Shown piece after piece: positions 1-9,855 of a stretch of DNA of 64,000 nt (position 1 is the stretch's first letter; every line of letters starts with the position of its first letter). The DNA is from Mycolicibacter acidiphilus. GTDB lineage: Bacteria > Actinomycetota > Actinomycetes > Mycobacteriales > Mycobacteriaceae. The position numbers and the translations under genes were made by a program. Where the stretch lies: contig NZ_JAHCLR010000015.1 in assembly GCF_018455725.1 (NCBI RefSeq), forward strand, positions 55,705 through 119,704, written 5' to 3'. Under the pieces are notes generated by a model. It saw only the letters and a program-made list of their open reading frames with translations. It made no database searches and was not told the origin of the DNA.

Positions 1-80
1 CGCAGATCGCCGGGGCACCGGACGCCTACGTCCGCAACCTGCTCACCCGGCGCGCCCGCAATATCGGACCCGGAACGTAG
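1..80 (+). CDS. C-terminal end of an unidentified protein (5' end outside window)
   Basis: An open frame enters from the left edge (first full codon at position 3) and ends with TAG at 78-80. It encodes about 25 residues, ending RRARNIGPGT. The stop lies 5 nt before the GTG of the next gene, so the two probably form one transcript. Nothing in this short tail identifies a family. Confidence 0.55.
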   Translation, partial: QIAGAPDAYVRNLLTRRARNIGPGT

Positions 81-85
81 CGGCT

Positions 86-904
86 GTGGCGAAGAAGCAG
101 CCCAAGAAGAGCACCCGGGTCAGCGGGTGGATCACCAGCTCGCCGCTTCAGGAGATGGACGTCGTCTATCCGACCCGACCCGGTGACGACAACGACGAAC
201 TGTGCCTGAGCATCCGCTCGCTGATCCACTTCCCGCATCGCGGGCTCTGGGTCACCGGTCACAAGCCTGGTTGGCTGGCCGAGTGCGGGCACATCCCCGA
301 CATCGGAGGCGCCACCAAGGAGGCCCGGCTGTACAACAGCGTGCTGGCCGCCGCCAACCACCCGGACGTCTCGGAGAAGTTCGTGCTGTTCAACGACGAC
401 TTCTTCGTCACCGCCCCGATGACGACGCTGCCGACCTGGTACCTCAAACCGCTGCGCGCGCACTGCGAGGAGCCGCAGATCCAGAACGGCCTGGCCGCCG
501 ACTGGGGCGAGTCGATGCTCTACACCCTGGAACTGCTGGAGTCGCTCGGGGTGAAACGGCCGCTCAGCTATGAGCTGCACTATCCGATGATCTTCGACAA
601 GAAGAAACTGGCCGAGATCATGACACCGTACGTCGGTGATCACCCGCCGCAGTTGCGGTCGCTGTACGGAAACCTGGCCGGCATCGGGGGCACCCGCCGC
701 ATGGACGCCAAGGCGCACGGCGTGGTGAACCAGCAGCGTCCCATCATCACCCCGCTGATGTCGACGAACGACGACAGCATCGCCGAATACCGTGACCGGC
801 TGCACCGGATGTTCCCGGATCCCTCCCGCTACGAGGCGGGGTTCATTGAACGCGTCCAGCAACTGCAGGCGGCCGTCGTGCCGCCGCAGGCGTATCGCCG
901 CTAG
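86..904 (+). CDS. Stealth/phage-type glycosyltransferase-like protein
   Basis: This 272-residue protein starts at GTG 86 with a lysine-rich N-terminus. The diagnostic stretch is FVLFNDDFFV (about residues 112-121), which resembles conserved region 2 of Stealth-type hexose-1-phosphate transferases. It is followed by LSYELHYPMIFDK and YGNLAGIGGT blocks, which as I recall also occur in mycobacteriophage proteins annotated as glycosyltransferases. There is no signal peptide or membrane segment. The likely role is sugar(-phosphate) transfer, but donor and acceptor are unknown. The gene converges on amiA1 with a few bases of overlap at the stops. It is not part of the M. tuberculosis Rv3305c-Rv3336c order, so it may mark the edge of a phage-derived or accessory segment lying to the left. 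The family placement is fairly good; the function is inference. Confidence 0.6.
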   Translation: MAKKQPKKSTRVSGWITSSPLQEMDVVYPTRPGDDNDELCLSIRSLIHFPHRGLWVTGHKPGWLAECGHIPDIGGATKEARLYNSVLAAANHPDVSEKFVLFNDDFFVTAPMTTLPTWYLKPLRAHCEEPQIQNGLAADWGESMLYTLELLESLGVKRPLSYELHYPMIFDKKKLAEIMTPYVGDHPPQLRSLYGNLAGIGGTRRMDAKAHGVVNQQRPIITPLMSTNDDSIAEYRDRLHRMFPDPSRYEAGFIERVQQLQAAVVPPQAYRR

Positions 905-2094
905 CCGAGCGCGCCGGCCTGATCCACCAGCCCGGCCAGCACCCGCACCCCGATCGCCAACGCCCGCTCGTCGAGGTCGAACGTCGGCTGGTGCAGGTCG
1001 AGCTGCGGACCGTGCCCCGGCCACACCCCGAGCCGGGCCATCGCGCCGGGCACCTCCTCCAGGTACCAGGAGAAGTCCTCGCCGCCGCCGGACTGGCGGG
1101 TGTCGGCCAGTGCGTCGGGGCCGAGCGCCTCGATGGCGTGGGTGAACATCCGCGTCGACACCTCTTCGTTGACCACCGGCGGCACCCCGCGGCGGTAGTT
1201 CAGGGTGTGCTCGATGTGCAGCGGCGCCAGCAGCGACGTCACCGCCTCCTCGACGATGGCCTCCAGCTGCACCCAGGTCTCCCGGCTGGCGGTGCGCACA
1301 GTGCCGGCCAACCGGCCGAACTGCGGGATGGCGTTCGGCGCCATGCCGGATTCGACTGCGCCCCACACCATCACGGTGGAGTTGCGCGGGTCGATGCGGC
1401 GGGACAGCACGCCGGGCAGCCCGGTGATCAGCGTCCCCAGCCCGTACACCAGATCGCCGGTGAGGTGCGGTCGGGACGTGTGCCCGCCCGGGCCGGTGAC
1501 GGTGATCTCGATGGTGTCGGCGGCCGAGGTGATCGGCCCCGGGATGGTCGCCACCTTCCCGGCCGCAAGCCGCGGGTCGCAGTGCAGCGCGAAGATCCGG
1601 CTCACCCCGGTCATGGCGCCCGCGGCGATGGCGTCGATCGCCCCGCCCGGCATCAGCTCCTCGGCGGCCTGGAACACCAGCCGCACCCCGACCGGCAGTT
1701 CCGCGGCGTGCTCGGCCAGTGCCAGCCCGGTGCCGATCAGGATCGCGGTGTGCGCGTCGTGGCCGCAGGCGTGGGTGGCGCCGGGCACCGACGAGGCGAA
1801 CGGCAGCCCGGTCTGCTCAGTCATCGGCAGCGCGTCGATGTCGGCGCGCAGCGCGACCCGCGGGGTGTCGTCGGGCCCGAAGTCACAGATCAGCCCGGTG
1901 CCGTTCGGCAGCACCTCCGGTTTGAGGCCGGCGTCGGAGAGCTGCTGCGCGACGAACGCGGTGGTGGCGTACTCCTGGCGGCTCAACTCCGGGTGGCGGT
2001 GCAGGTGCCGGCGCCAGGTGACCAGCTGATCGGCGTTGGCGGCCAGCCAGGACTCGGCACGCTCCGACGCAGAGGGCACGGCGGCTGAAGGCAT
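901..2094 (-). CDS. amiA1: M20D-family N-acyl-amino acid amidohydrolase AmiA1
   Basis: This is a cytosolic zinc amidohydrolase of peptidase family M20D (397 residues), predicted to hydrolyse N-acyl amino acids or related amides. Visible motifs are [14 protein letters not shown] near the N-terminus, the metal-site block [15 protein letters not shown], the catalytic/metal segment [18 protein letters not shown], and the C-terminal [20 protein letters not shown] at 2094 was chosen because upstream in-frame codons give low-complexity sequence and run into punA. The gene is divergent from punA with 43 bp between starts. The order amiA1-punA-pmmB matches M. tuberculosis Rv3305c-Rv3308, except that the amiB1-type neighbour gene is absent here. 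Confidence 0.85.
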   Translation of the reverse strand: MPSAAVPSASERAESWLAANADQLVTWRRHLHRHPELSRQEYATTAFVAQQLSDAGLKPEVLPNGTGLICDFGPDDTPRVALRADIDALPMTEQTGLPFASSVPGATHACGHDAHTAILIGTGLALAEHAAELPVGVRLVFQAAEELMPGGAIDAIAAGAMTGVSRIFALHCDPRLAAGKVATIPGPITSAADTIEITVTGPGGHTSRPHLTGDLVYGLGTLITGLPGVLSRRIDPRNSTVMVWGAVESGMAPNAIPQFGRLAGTVRTASRETWVQLEAIVEEAVTSLLAPLHIEHTLNYRRGVPPVVNEEVSTRMFTHAIEALGPDALADTRQSGGGEDFSWYLEEVPGAMARLGVWPGHGPQLDLHQPTFDLDERALAIGVRVLAGLVDQAGALG

Positions 2095-2137
2095 TAACGC
2101 AGTATCCCACCAGCGGTCACGACTAAGCTCAACGGCT

Positions 2138-2926
2138 GTGACGGTACCGCTGACGACGCAGGCCGCACGGATGATCGCCGAACGCACCGGGATCGACGCG
2201 CATGACGTGGCGATCGTGCTCGGCTCCGGTTGGGCGCCGGCGGTCGAGGCGCTGGGCACCGTGGCCGCGACCCTGCCGATGGCCGACCTGCCCGGCTTCG
2301 CCGCCCCCACCGCAGCGGGCCACACGGGTGAGATGGTGTCGATTCCGATCGGCGAGCACCGGGTGCTGGTGCTGGTCGGACGGATCCACGCCTACGAGGG
2401 CCACGACCTGGCTGACGTCGTCCGCCCGGTGCGCACCGCGGTCGCCGCGGGCGCGAACACCGTGGTGCTGACCAATGCCGCCGGCGGCCTGCGTGACTCC
2501 TACGAGGTCGGGCAGCCGGTACTGATCAGCGACCACCTGAACCTGACCGGCCGCTCCCCGCTGGTGGGGGCGCATTTCGTCGACATGGTCGACGCCTACA
2601 CGCCGGCGCTGCGGGCGCTGGCCAACCAGGTCGATCCGACGCTGGTGGAGGGCGTCTACGCCGGGATGCCGGGGCCGCAGTACGAGACGCCAGCCGAGAT
2701 CCGGATGCTACGCACGCTCGGCGCCGACCTGGTGGGCATGTCCACCGTGCACGAGGCGATCGTAGCACGCGCGGCAGGCGCAGCGGTGCTGGGGGTGTCA
2801 CTGGTGACGAACCTGGCCGCCGGCATCACCGGCGAACCGCTCAGCCACGCCGAGGTGCTGGCGACCGGCCGGGAGTCGGCGGCCCGGATGGGCGCCCTGC
2901 TGGCCGAGGTGGTGACCCGACTGTGA
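2138..2926 (+). CDS. punA: Purine nucleoside phosphorylase
   Basis: The enzyme cleaves inosine and guanosine with phosphate to give free purine and ribose-1-phosphate (purine salvage, cytosol). The 262-residue length fits the trimeric PNP class. Visible motifs are IVLGSGW (phosphate site, about residues 26-32), [40 protein letters not shown] and VTNLAAG. GTG 2138 was chosen because it gives the usual mycobacterial N-terminus ([13 protein letters not shown]); a longer in-frame start at 2036 would overlap amiA1. pmmB follows after 10 bp, so ribose-1-phosphate release and phosphopentose isomerisation are probably co-expressed. Confidence 0.93.
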   Translation: MTVPLTTQAARMIAERTGIDAHDVAIVLGSGWAPAVEALGTVAATLPMADLPGFAAPTAAGHTGEMVSIPIGEHRVLVLVGRIHAYEGHDLADVVRPVRTAVAAGANTVVLTNAAGGLRDSYEVGQPVLISDHLNLTGRSPLVGAHFVDMVDAYTPALRALANQVDPTLVEGVYAGMPGPQYETPAEIRMLRTLGADLVGMSTVHEAIVARAAGAAVLGVSLVTNLAAGITGEPLSHAEVLATGRESAARMGALLAEVVTRL

Positions 2927-2936
2927 CGGCCGCACT

Positions 2937-4442
2937 GTGACGGTGCAGCCGCTGCGGTTCGGCACGGCTGGGCTGCGCGGACCGGTGCGCGACGGGGTCG
3001 ACGCGATGAACACCGCGACGGTGCTGCGCGCGACTTGGGCGGTGGCCGCGGTGCTGACCGCCCGCGGGCACGCCGGGGCGACGGTGGTGGTCGGCCGCGA
3101 CGCTCGGCACGGCTCCGGGGAATTCGCCAGAGTGACCGCGGAAGTGTTTGCCGCCCAGGGCTTTCCGGTGTTGATGCTGCCGGAGCCGCTGCCCACCCCG
3201 ATTGTGGCGTTCGCGGTGCGCGACGTGGGTGCTGCGGCCGGTGTGCAGATCACCGCGTCGCACAATCCGGCCGGTGACAACGGCTACAAGGTGTACTTCG
3301 ACGGCGGGGTGCAGATCATCGCGCCGGTGGACGCCGAGATCGAAGCCGCGATGGCCGCCGCCCCGGACGTCGAGGCGATCCCCCGGCGCTCCGTAGACGC
3401 GGCCGGCGACGAGTTGGTGCGCCGCTACCTGGACCGGGTGACGACGGTGCGCCGACACCACGGCGGGCTGCGGGTGGCGCTGACCCCGCTGCACGGGGTG
3501 GGCGGGGCGACCGCCGTCGCCGCGCTGGGCGCCGCCGGTTTCACCGACGTCCACACCGTGGCAAGCCAATTCGAACCCGACCCGGACTTCCCCACCGTCA
3601 CGTTCCCCAACCCGGAGGAGCCGGGCGCCACCGATGCGCTGCTGGCGCTGGCCGCCGACGTGCAGGCCGACATCGCGATCGCGCTGGACCCCGACGCCGA
3701 CCGATGCGCGGTCGGGATTCCGACGCCCGACGGATGGCGGATGCTGACCGGCAACGAAACCGGTTGGCTGCTGGGCGATTACCTGCTGTCCCGGCTGCCG
3801 GCGGGGACCGCGGCGACCAGTGTGGTGGCCAGCACGGTGGTGTCGTCGCGGATGCTGGCGAGCATCGCCGCGCAGTACGGCGCCCACCATGTGGAGACGC
3901 TGACCGGGTTCAAGTGGCTGGCCCGCGCCGACATCGATATCCCGGGCGCGACCCTGGTCTACGCATACGAGGAGGCGATCGGCTACTGCGTGGACCCGGC
4001 GGCCGTGCGCGACAAGGACGGCATCAGCGCCGCGGTGTTGGCCTGCGACCTGGTGACGGCGCTGCGCGACGCCGGTGAGACGGTCCCGGGTGCGCTCGAC
4101 TCGCTGGCCCGCCGGCACGGGGTGCACACCGGCGCAGCGGTGACCCGCCGGGTCGCCGATCCGGCCGAGGCCGCCGCGGTGCTGGCCCGGCTGCGAGCCG
4201 CGCCGCCGAACGAACTTGCCGGATTCGCCGTCACCGCAACCGATCTCGCACCGGCCACCGATGCGCTGGTCTTCACCGGAGAGCGGGACGGGGTCACGGT
4301 GCGCGTGGTGGTCCGGCCGTCGGGCACCGAGGCCAAGCTCAAGTGCTACCTCGAGGTCGTGCAGACCGGTGATCTCGACAGCGCCCGGATGGCGGGCGCG
4401 CACCTGTGCCGGCGGCTCGCCGACGCGGTGCAGGCCTGGTAG
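2937..4442 (+). CDS. pmmB: Phosphomannomutase/phosphoglucomutase family enzyme PmmB
   Basis: This alpha-D-phosphohexomutase superfamily enzyme (501 residues) moves phosphate between C1 and C6 (or C5) of hexose or pentose phosphates. Its domains appear in order: a phosphoserine loop TASHNPAGDNGYKVY (about residues 112-126), a metal-binding loop DPDADRCAVG, a sugar-binding loop GNETGW plus YEEAIGY, and a C-terminal phosphate-binding loop RPSGTEAKLKCY. GTG 2937 starts 10 bp after the punA stop. Its position behind punA supports a role in ribose-1-phosphate use, although M. tuberculosis PmmB is named as a phosphomannomutase. The gene ends 8 bp from the convergent ureG stop. Confidence 0.9.
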   Translation: MTVQPLRFGTAGLRGPVRDGVDAMNTATVLRATWAVAAVLTARGHAGATVVVGRDARHGSGEFARVTAEVFAAQGFPVLMLPEPLPTPIVAFAVRDVGAAAGVQITASHNPAGDNGYKVYFDGGVQIIAPVDAEIEAAMAAAPDVEAIPRRSVDAAGDELVRRYLDRVTTVRRHHGGLRVALTPLHGVGGATAVAALGAAGFTDVHTVASQFEPDPDFPTVTFPNPEEPGATDALLALAADVQADIAIALDPDADRCAVGIPTPDGWRMLTGNETGWLLGDYLLSRLPAGTAATSVVASTVVSSRMLASIAAQYGAHHVETLTGFKWLARADIDIPGATLVYAYEEAIGYCVDPAAVRDKDGISAAVLACDLVTALRDAGETVPGALDSLARRHGVHTGAAVTRRVADPAEAAAVLARLRAAPPNELAGFAVTATDLAPATDALVFTGERDGVTVRVVVRPSGTEAKLKCYLEVVQTGDLDSARMAGAHLCRRLADAVQAW

Positions 4443-4449
4443 TCCTCGC

Positions 4450-5199
4450 TCAATGGCTGTGCGGGGCCATCGGTCCCGGGTCGATCGGCGTGTGGTCACC
4501 GGCGGCATAACTCGCGTGCAGCGCCCGCACCCAGTCGGCGAGCCGGCCGACCGACTCCGGCGCAGTGCGGGAGACCCCGAGCACCGGGCCGCCGTCGCGG
4601 GCCGCCGTCGCGTCAGCGAGCATCTGATCGACGTCGACCTCGACGTAGGGCGCCAGGTCGGTTTTGTTGACGACCAGCAGATCCGCCCGCCTGATACCCG
4701 GGCCGCCCTTGCGGGCGACGTCGCCGCCGCCGGCCACGTCGAGGACGAAGATCTGCGCGTCGACCAGTCCCGGGGAGAAGGTGGCCGTGAGGTTGTCGCC
4801 ACCGCTTTCAACCAGCACCAGATCAAGCGGCGCGAATTCCTCCTCCAGGTCTTCGACGGCGTTGAGGTTCATCGAGATGTCGTCGCGGATCGCGGTGTGC
4901 GGACACGCGCCGGTCTCCACCGCACGGATCCGCTCGACCGGCAGCACACCCATCGAGCGCAACATCCGGGCATCCTCATCGGTGTAGATGTCGTTGGTGA
5001 CCACGGCCAGCGCGAACTCGTCTCGCAGGCTGCGGCAGAGCAGCGCGATCAGCGAACTCTTCCCGGTGCCCACCGGTCCGGCCACCCCGAGCCGCAGCGC
5101 CCGGTGGGACCGCGGGTGGTGGTGGTCGTGCCTATGGTCGTGGTGGTGGTCATGGTGGTGCCCGTGACCGTGCTGGTGCTCATGATCGTGCTGGCTCAT
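4450..5199 (-). CDS. ureG: Urease accessory GTPase UreG with His-rich N-terminus
   Basis: This is a SIMIBI-class GTPase that powers nickel delivery to urease together with UreF and UreD. In the 249 residues the P-loop is GPVGTGKSS (about residues 41-49), followed by [10 protein letters not shown], the metal-binding ESGGDN region, and [11 protein letters not shown] (NKxD guanine specificity). The first 30 residues are almost all His and Asp ([19 protein letters not shown]), a nickel-storage extension that replaces a separate UreE, which is absent here. A GGAGAG ribosome site precedes ATG 5199. It is the last gene of the urease operon, after ureD; M. tuberculosis has ureG before ureD. Confidence 0.93.
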   Translation of the reverse strand: MSQHDHEHQHGHGHHHDHHHDHRHDHHHPRSHRALRLGVAGPVGTGKSSLIALLCRSLRDEFALAVVTNDIYTDEDARMLRSMGVLPVERIRAVETGACPHTAIRDDISMNLNAVEDLEEEFAPLDLVLVESGGDNLTATFSPGLVDAQIFVLDVAGGGDVARKGGPGIRRADLLVVNKTDLAPYVEVDVDQMLADATAARDGGPVLGVSRTAPESVGRLADWVRALHASYAAGDHTPIDPGPMAPHSH

Positions 5200-5208
5200 C
5201 GATCTCTC

Positions 5209-5976
5209 CTATCGAATCAATCCCAGGTCTACCAGCCCGGCGCCCAGATCGCGGCGCAGTGCCAGACTGTCGGCGGCCACGGCGCTGACCAGTGCGGCCG
5301 GGCCGGCCAGCGGGAGCAGCGCGGCACCCGACGAGAGCACCCTGGCGTCGGGCGGTCGCACCTGCCACGCCGGGTCGACGACCAGCACTGACCCCACCGC
5401 GCCCGCACCGGCCAGCACCGCAGCACCGTCATACCCCGGTGCGTCCGGGCCGACTGCCAGCTCCTGGCAATACAGCGTGTCGCCGTCACGACGAATCCTG
5501 CTGTGCAGGAACACATTCCCGCTCGTCTCGCCGCACCGGCCGAGCACCAGTTCCTCACGCATCAGCAACCGCGCCGACGGGTGCAGGTCGACGGCGATGT
5601 CCTGGCGGTGCCGGCAGCCGTGCGCGGCGATCAGCGGTTCGGCCAACCAGATCAGGGTGGCGCCGGCGGCCACCCGCACCTGGACCGTGTGACGCGACGT
5701 CGCACCGTCAGGGCCCGGCAGCAGCAGTGTCGGCGAAACGTCCTGCAGGACCAGGGTGCTGCCGACACCGACCTCGACGTCCAACCGGTACTCGTCGCCA
5801 CCGATCGGCCCGGCGGCGCCGGCGGTCAGTGAGACCCGGGCCGCGCCGGGAACCGGCCAGGGGTCGGGTTCCTTCGGCCGGGTCAGCCGCAGCAGCACCG
5901 GCGCCTCGGCATGCAAGGTGCTGACGCAGCTGATCCTCGACCGCAACTCCGTTGCGACATGCGAGCGCGCTCGCAT
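5209..5976 (-). CDS. ureD: Urease accessory protein UreD
   Basis: UreD (UreH) is the beta-helical scaffold that binds UreF and the urease apoprotein and channels nickel from UreG. Family features include the early LTAGAAGPIGGDEYRLDVEV segment, GATLIWLAEPLI, REELVLGRCGE and QELAVGPDA. From ATG 5976 the protein has 255 residues. A TTG at 6000 would add 8 residues and overlap ureF by 11 bp, and is a possible coupled start. The sequence is divergent from other UreD proteins, as is normal for this family. The identity is supported by its place between ureF and ureG. Confidence 0.85.
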   Translation of the reverse strand: MRARSHVATELRSRISCVSTLHAEAPVLLRLTRPKEPDPWPVPGAARVSLTAGAAGPIGGDEYRLDVEVGVGSTLVLQDVSPTLLLPGPDGATSRHTVQVRVAAGATLIWLAEPLIAAHGCRHRQDIAVDLHPSARLLMREELVLGRCGETSGNVFLHSRIRRDGDTLYCQELAVGPDAPGYDGAAVLAGAGAVGSVLVVDPAWQVRPPDARVLSSGAALLPLAGPAALVSAVAADSLALRRDLGAGLVDLGLIR

Positions 5977-5989
5977 CCGGGTCGAGGAG

Positions 5990-6658
5990 TCAGGAGGCAA
6001 AGAGCCGCCCCTCCGTTCGGCGGTGCGCTTCCGCGGCGATGTCGAGCAACGGCGCGGCCGCAGCCGGCAGGTCCACCGGTTCGACGTCGGTGAGCGCCGC
6101 CGCCCGGTCGGCGAGTTCGTCGAGCAGGCCGGCGAGTCCGCCGAGCACCGCGTGCACGTCGAACGGGTCCACCGGCAGCAACCGCACCGCCGCGGTCGCC
6201 GGCCCGGTCACCGACTCGTGCAGCGCGGCCAGCGCCGCATCATGCGGCCCGACTCCGAACACGGTTGCCGCGGCGCCGAAGGCCAGCGCCTGGTGCGGTG
6301 CCCGGCCGAGGTGGTGCAGCCTCGGGTCGGGCCGCATCCGCGTCACCGTGCGCTGCAGTTGCCGTCCCAGCGTCCGGGACACCTCCCGGGTCGCCGGCGA
6401 CGGTGTCCGTGCGTCGAATTCAGCGTCCAGCACGTCGATTCGCGCCCAGTCCTCTCTCGCGAGCGCGCTGCAGGTCGCCGCCGCGAACGCTCCCGCCACC
6501 AGACCCGTCGTCGTCGCCCGGCCCCGCAGGAAGCCATCCAGGTCGGCGACGCCGCACACCCGGCCGGCCGCGATACTCGCCTCCAGCCCGCCGGAGTGCG
6601 CGTAACCGCCGGCCGGGAACCGTCCATCGGCCAACAGCAGCAGTGCGGCGCGGCTCAT
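5990..6658 (-). CDS. ureF: Urease accessory protein UreF
   Basis: UreF is the all-helical accessory protein that recruits UreG to the UreD-urease complex. It has 222 residues and the classic family start LLLADGRFPAGGYAHSGGLE, with later GRQLQRTVTRMRPDPRLHHLGRAP-type segments and a conserved LPVDPFDVHAVL. ATG 6658 lies 2 bp after the ureC stop, so it is translationally linked to the structural genes. Confidence 0.92.
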   Translation of the reverse strand: MSRAALLLLADGRFPAGGYAHSGGLEASIAAGRVCGVADLDGFLRGRATTTGLVAGAFAAATCSALAREDWARIDVLDAEFDARTPSPATREVSRTLGRQLQRTVTRMRPDPRLHHLGRAPHQALAFGAAATVFGVGPHDAALAALHESVTGPATAAVRLLPVDPFDVHAVLGGLAGLLDELADRAAALTDVEPVDLPAAAAPLLDIAAEAHRRTEGRLFAS

Positions 6659-6660
6659 GG

Positions 6661-8379
6661 TCAGTACAGGAAGTAACGCTGCGTCATGGGCAGTTCGCGG
6701 GCTGGTGCGTGATTCGCCATCTCACCGTCGATGCGGACCTCGAAGGTGTCGGGGTTGACTTCAATCTTCGGCAGCGCGTCGTTGAGCGGCATATCGGCCT
6801 TACCCAGGCCGCGAACGTCCTTGACCGGGACCAGTTTCCGGCTGACGTCAAGCCGGTCGGCCAGCCCGTCGTCGATCGCCGCCGGTGACACGAACGCGAC
6901 GCTGGTCGCCGCGGCCGCCCGGGTTCCCACGTTGTAGCCCAGCCTCGGCAGCATCGGCTGCGGCGTCGGCACCGACGCGCTCGGGTCGCCCATCATCGCC
7001 ACCGCGCACATCCCGCCCTTGAACACGAAATCCGGCTTCACCCCGAACAGCGGTGTCACCCACAGCGCGAAGTCGGCCATCTTCCCCGGCTCGATGGAGC
7101 CGACCTCGGCGTCGAGTCCGTGGATGATCGCCGGGCAGATCGTGTATTTCGCGATGTAGCGGCGGGCCCGGTCGTTGTCGGCACGCTCGTCGGCCGACAG
7201 CTTTCCGCGCAGGTTCTTCATGACGTGCGCGGTCTGCCAGGTCCGCAGGATGGTCTCACCGATCCGGCCCATCGCCTGCGCATCCGACGACATCGCCGAG
7301 ATCGCCCCGATGTCGTGCAGGATGTCTTCGGCGGCAATGGTTCCCGGCCGCACCCGGCTCTCCGCGAACGCCAGCTCCTCGGGCACGTGCGGGTTGAGGT
7401 GGTGCGCGATCAGGATCATGTCGAGCTGCTCGTCGACGGTGTTGATCGTGTAGGGCCGGGTCGGATTGGTCGACGAGGGAAGCACATTCGGCTCACCTGC
7501 GATCCGGATGATGTCCGGTGCGTGCCCGCCGCCGGCGCCCTCGGTGTGGTAGGCGTGGAAAGTGCGGCCCGCCACGGTGCGGATCAACTGCTCGACGAAA
7601 CCCGCCTCGTTGAGGGAGTCGCTGTGGATCGCCACCTGCACCCCGGCCCGGTCGGCCACCCGCAGTGCGGTGTCGATCACCGCCGGGCTGGCACCCCAGT
7701 CCTCGTGAACCTTGAAACCCGCTGCGCCACCGCGTAACTGCTCCCACAGCGCGTCCTCGGAGACAGTGCTGCCCCGGCCGAGGAAGGCGACGTTGACCGG
7801 CCACGGGTCGAACCCCTCGAACATCCGCTGCATCCACCAACTGCCCGGCGTCGCCAGGGTGGCCTTGGAGCCGTCGGTCGGGCCGCTGCCACCGCCGAGC
7901 AGCGTGGTGACACCGGCCTGCAGCGCCACCTCGCACATGGCCGGCGACAGCATGTGCACATGCGGGTCGATCGCGCCGGGGGTCATGATCAGCCCGGTGC
8001 CGTTGACCAGTTCGGTGGACGGGCCGACGATCAGGTCCGGGTGCACACCGTCCATCGTGTCGGGGTTGCCGCACTTGCCGATCCCGACGAAGCGGCCGTC
8101 GCGAATACCGACGTCCGCCTTGATGATCTGGGTGTGGTCGAAGACGACGACATTGGTGACGACGAGGTCGGGTGTGCCCTGCGCGCGGGTCCGGTGCGAC
8201 TGGCCCTGCGACTCGCGCCCGGACTTCCCGCCGCCGAACACCACCTCGTCGCCGCCGACGCAGAGGTCGTCCTCGATCTCGATGAACAGATCGGTGTCGG
8301 CGAGCCGGACCTGGTCGCGCTTGGTCGGCCCGAGCAGCGCGTCGTAGCGTGCGCGGTCGATCTCAGCCACCGGCGGCAT
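6661..8379 (-). CDS. ureC: Urease alpha subunit UreC (flap cysteine replaced by alanine)
   Basis: This is the catalytic subunit hydrolysing urea to ammonia and carbamate at a dinickel centre (572 residues). Metal ligands and catalytic residues are visible: DPHVHML (two His), the carbamylated Lys in [31 protein letters not shown], and the Asp in MSSDAQAMG. The active-site flap reads ILIAHHLNP: the second His pair is kept, but the flap Cys that is nearly invariant in ureases (Cys319 in Klebsiella numbering) is Ala here (codon 7405-7407, residue 325). ATG 8379 overlaps the end of ureB by 17 bp. An in-frame GTG at 8370 is an alternative. The C-terminus MTQRYFLY is typical. Confidence 0.95.
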   Translation of the reverse strand: MPPVAEIDRARYDALLGPTKRDQVRLADTDLFIEIEDDLCVGGDEVVFGGGKSGRESQGQSHRTRAQGTPDLVVTNVVVFDHTQIIKADVGIRDGRFVGIGKCGNPDTMDGVHPDLIVGPSTELVNGTGLIMTPGAIDPHVHMLSPAMCEVALQAGVTTLLGGGSGPTDGSKATLATPGSWWMQRMFEGFDPWPVNVAFLGRGSTVSEDALWEQLRGGAAGFKVHEDWGASPAVIDTALRVADRAGVQVAIHSDSLNEAGFVEQLIRTVAGRTFHAYHTEGAGGGHAPDIIRIAGEPNVLPSSTNPTRPYTINTVDEQLDMILIAHHLNPHVPEELAFAESRVRPGTIAAEDILHDIGAISAMSSDAQAMGRIGETILRTWQTAHVMKNLRGKLSADERADNDRARRYIAKYTICPAIIHGLDAEVGSIEPGKMADFALWVTPLFGVKPDFVFKGGMCAVAMMGDPSASVPTPQPMLPRLGYNVGTRAAAATSVAFVSPAAIDDGLADRLDVSRKLVPVKDVRGLGKADMPLNDALPKIEVNPDTFEVRIDGEMANHAPARELPMTQRYFLY

Positions 8380-8797
8380 CCAACGGTCCGGCACACAGCC
8401 CCCGGAAGCCCGCAGCGATCCGGTCGCCGGCGTAGGGAACCAGTTCGACTTCGCGCACCACGCCCGGGTCGAATCGGACCATCCCGCCGGCGATGATGTC
8501 GAGGCGTTTGCCCCAGGCCGCGTCCCGGTCGAAGTCCAGCGCCGCATTGGCCTCCGCGAAGTGGAAATGCGATCCGACGGTGATCGGGCGGTCGCCGGTG
8601 TTGGCGACCCGCAGTGTGGTGACCGGCCGGCCCTCGTTGATGCGCACCGCGCCGGCGCCGTAGCGGACCTCCCCCGGCACCCCCGGGCGGGTGCTGCTGT
8701 CCGCGCCGGGATGGGTGACCGCGATCGTGCTGCCCTTACCGGAGCCGACCGGTTCGCTGACCCCGGTGCCCGGGCTGACCCGGCGGACGGTGCTCAT
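8363..8797 (-). CDS. ureB: Urease beta subunit UreB with extended N-terminus
   Basis: This is the structural beta subunit of urease (144 residues). The core family sequence begins at [16 protein letters not shown] (about residue 41) and continues [33 protein letters not shown] and [18 protein letters not shown]. The first 40 residues form an extra Ser/Gly/Pro-rich stretch not found in short UreB proteins. ATG 8797 overlaps the ureA stop (ATGA), supporting this start over the internal candidate near the core. Confidence 0.93.
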   Translation of the reverse strand: MSTVRRVSPGTGVSEPVGSGKGSTIAVTHPGADSSTRPGVPGEVRYGAGAVRINEGRPVTTLRVANTGDRPITVGSHFHFAEANAALDFDRDAAWGKRLDIIAGGMVRFDPGVVREVELVPYAGDRIAAGFRGLCAGPLDAAGG

Positions 8798-9096
8798 GAG
8801 ATCGGCTCGGGCACGCTGATCAGCTTGGTGCCGTCTGGGAAGGTCGCCTCGACGTGCACCTCGCCGAGCATCTCGGGCACGCCCTCCATCACGTCGTCGC
8901 GGGTCAGTACCTGCCGCCCGGCGTTCACGAGGTCGGCCTTCAGCCGGCCGTCCCGGGCACCCTCCAGCAGGAAATCGGCGATGATCGCCGTCGCCTCGGG
9001 AAGATTCAGTTTCAGACCACGACTGCGGCGACTGCGGGCCAGGTCCGCGGCGACGTGGATCATCAGTCGCTCCTGCTCCTTGAAGGTGAGCAGCAT
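8794..9096 (-). CDS. ureA: Urease gamma subunit UreA
   Basis: This is the structural gamma subunit (100 residues) and the first gene of the urease operon. Recognisable blocks are [60 protein letters not shown] and [13 protein letters not shown] 9096 is preferred over GTG 9105 because GGAGAGG lies 8 nt upstream of the ATG but only 1 nt before the GTG. With this start the length equals that of M. tuberculosis UreA as I recall it. Confidence 0.95.
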   Translation of the reverse strand: MLLTFKEQERLMIHVAADLARSRRSRGLKLNLPEATAIIADFLLEGARDGRLKADLVNAGRQVLTRDDVMEGVPEMLGEVHVEATFPDGTKLISVPEPIS

Positions 9097-9190
9097 CGAT
9101 ACCACCTCTCCTACCGCGGACCCCCGTCTCCGAACACCCCATTACACACCGGAGGCGGCCCCGCAGAGGTCGCAACGCCCACTCGACGAG

Positions 9191-9814
9191 TCAGCGCGGC
9201 CCGAACTGCCGGTCCCCGGCGTCGCCGAGGCCCGGCACGATGTAGGCGTCCGCGTTCAGTCCCTCGTCGATCGCCGCGACGCACAGCCGCACCCCCGGAT
9301 GCGCTTCCGCCAGTGCGGCCACTCCCTGCGGTGCCGCCACCACGCAGAGCACGGTGACGTCGGCCGCGCCGCGCTCGGTGAGCACCCCGATCGCGTGCAC
9401 CATCGAGCCGCCGGTGGCCAGCATCGGGTCCAGCACCAGCACCGGCCGTCCGGACAGGTCCGCGGGCAGCGCCGCCAGGTAGGGCACCGGCCGGAAGCTC
9501 TGCTCGTCGCGCACCACCCCGACGAAGCCGACCGCCGCCTCCGGCAGCAGCGCCTGCGCCGCCTCGACCATGCCCAGCCCGGCCCGCAGCACCGGCACCA
9601 GCAGCGGCGGTGACGCCAGCCGCGCCCCGACCGTCTCGGCGAGCGGGGTGCGCACCGACACCGGTTCGCGGGCGGCATCGCGGGTGGCCTCGTACACCAG
9701 CATCCAGGTCAGTTCCCGCAGTGCCGTCCGGAAACCGCCGCCGTCGGTGCGCTCGTCGCGCAGCGCGGTCAGCCGGGCGGCGGCCAGCGGGTGGTCGAGC
9801 ACGCGCACATCCAC
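9191..9814 (-). CDS. upp: Uracil phosphoribosyltransferase
   Basis: The enzyme converts uracil and PRPP to UMP (pyrimidine salvage, cytosol). The 207 residues match the family. Visible are the PRPP loop [38 protein letters not shown] and the uracil-binding C-terminus [23 protein letters not shown] 9814 was chosen because [16 protein letters not shown] is the usual N-terminus. The gene ends downstream of the urease promoter region. In M. tuberculosis, pmmB and upp are adjacent, whereas here the urease operon separates them. Confidence 0.95.
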   Translation of the reverse strand: MDVRVLDHPLAAARLTALRDERTDGGGFRTALRELTWMLVYEATRDAAREPVSVRTPLAETVGARLASPPLLVPVLRAGLGMVEAAQALLPEAAVGFVGVVRDEQSFRPVPYLAALPADLSGRPVLVLDPMLATGGSMVHAIGVLTERGAADVTVLCVVAAPQGVAALAEAHPGVRLCVAAIDEGLNADAYIVPGLGDAGDRQFGPR

Positions 9815-9855
9815 GCCCCCGACCCTACGGCCCCGCGGAGCCGGGCCCGGAGAAC

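Noticed and set aside
26-1366. Long minus-strand open frame across the Stealth-like gene and the amiA1 3' end
   Set aside because: Arg/Ala/Gly-rich antisense shadow typical of high-GC DNA, with no domain. Both genes it covers are well supported.
2841-4826. 661-codon minus-strand frame over pmmB
   Set aside because: Low-complexity His/Arg/Gln-rich sequence opposite a fully conserved phosphohexomutase.
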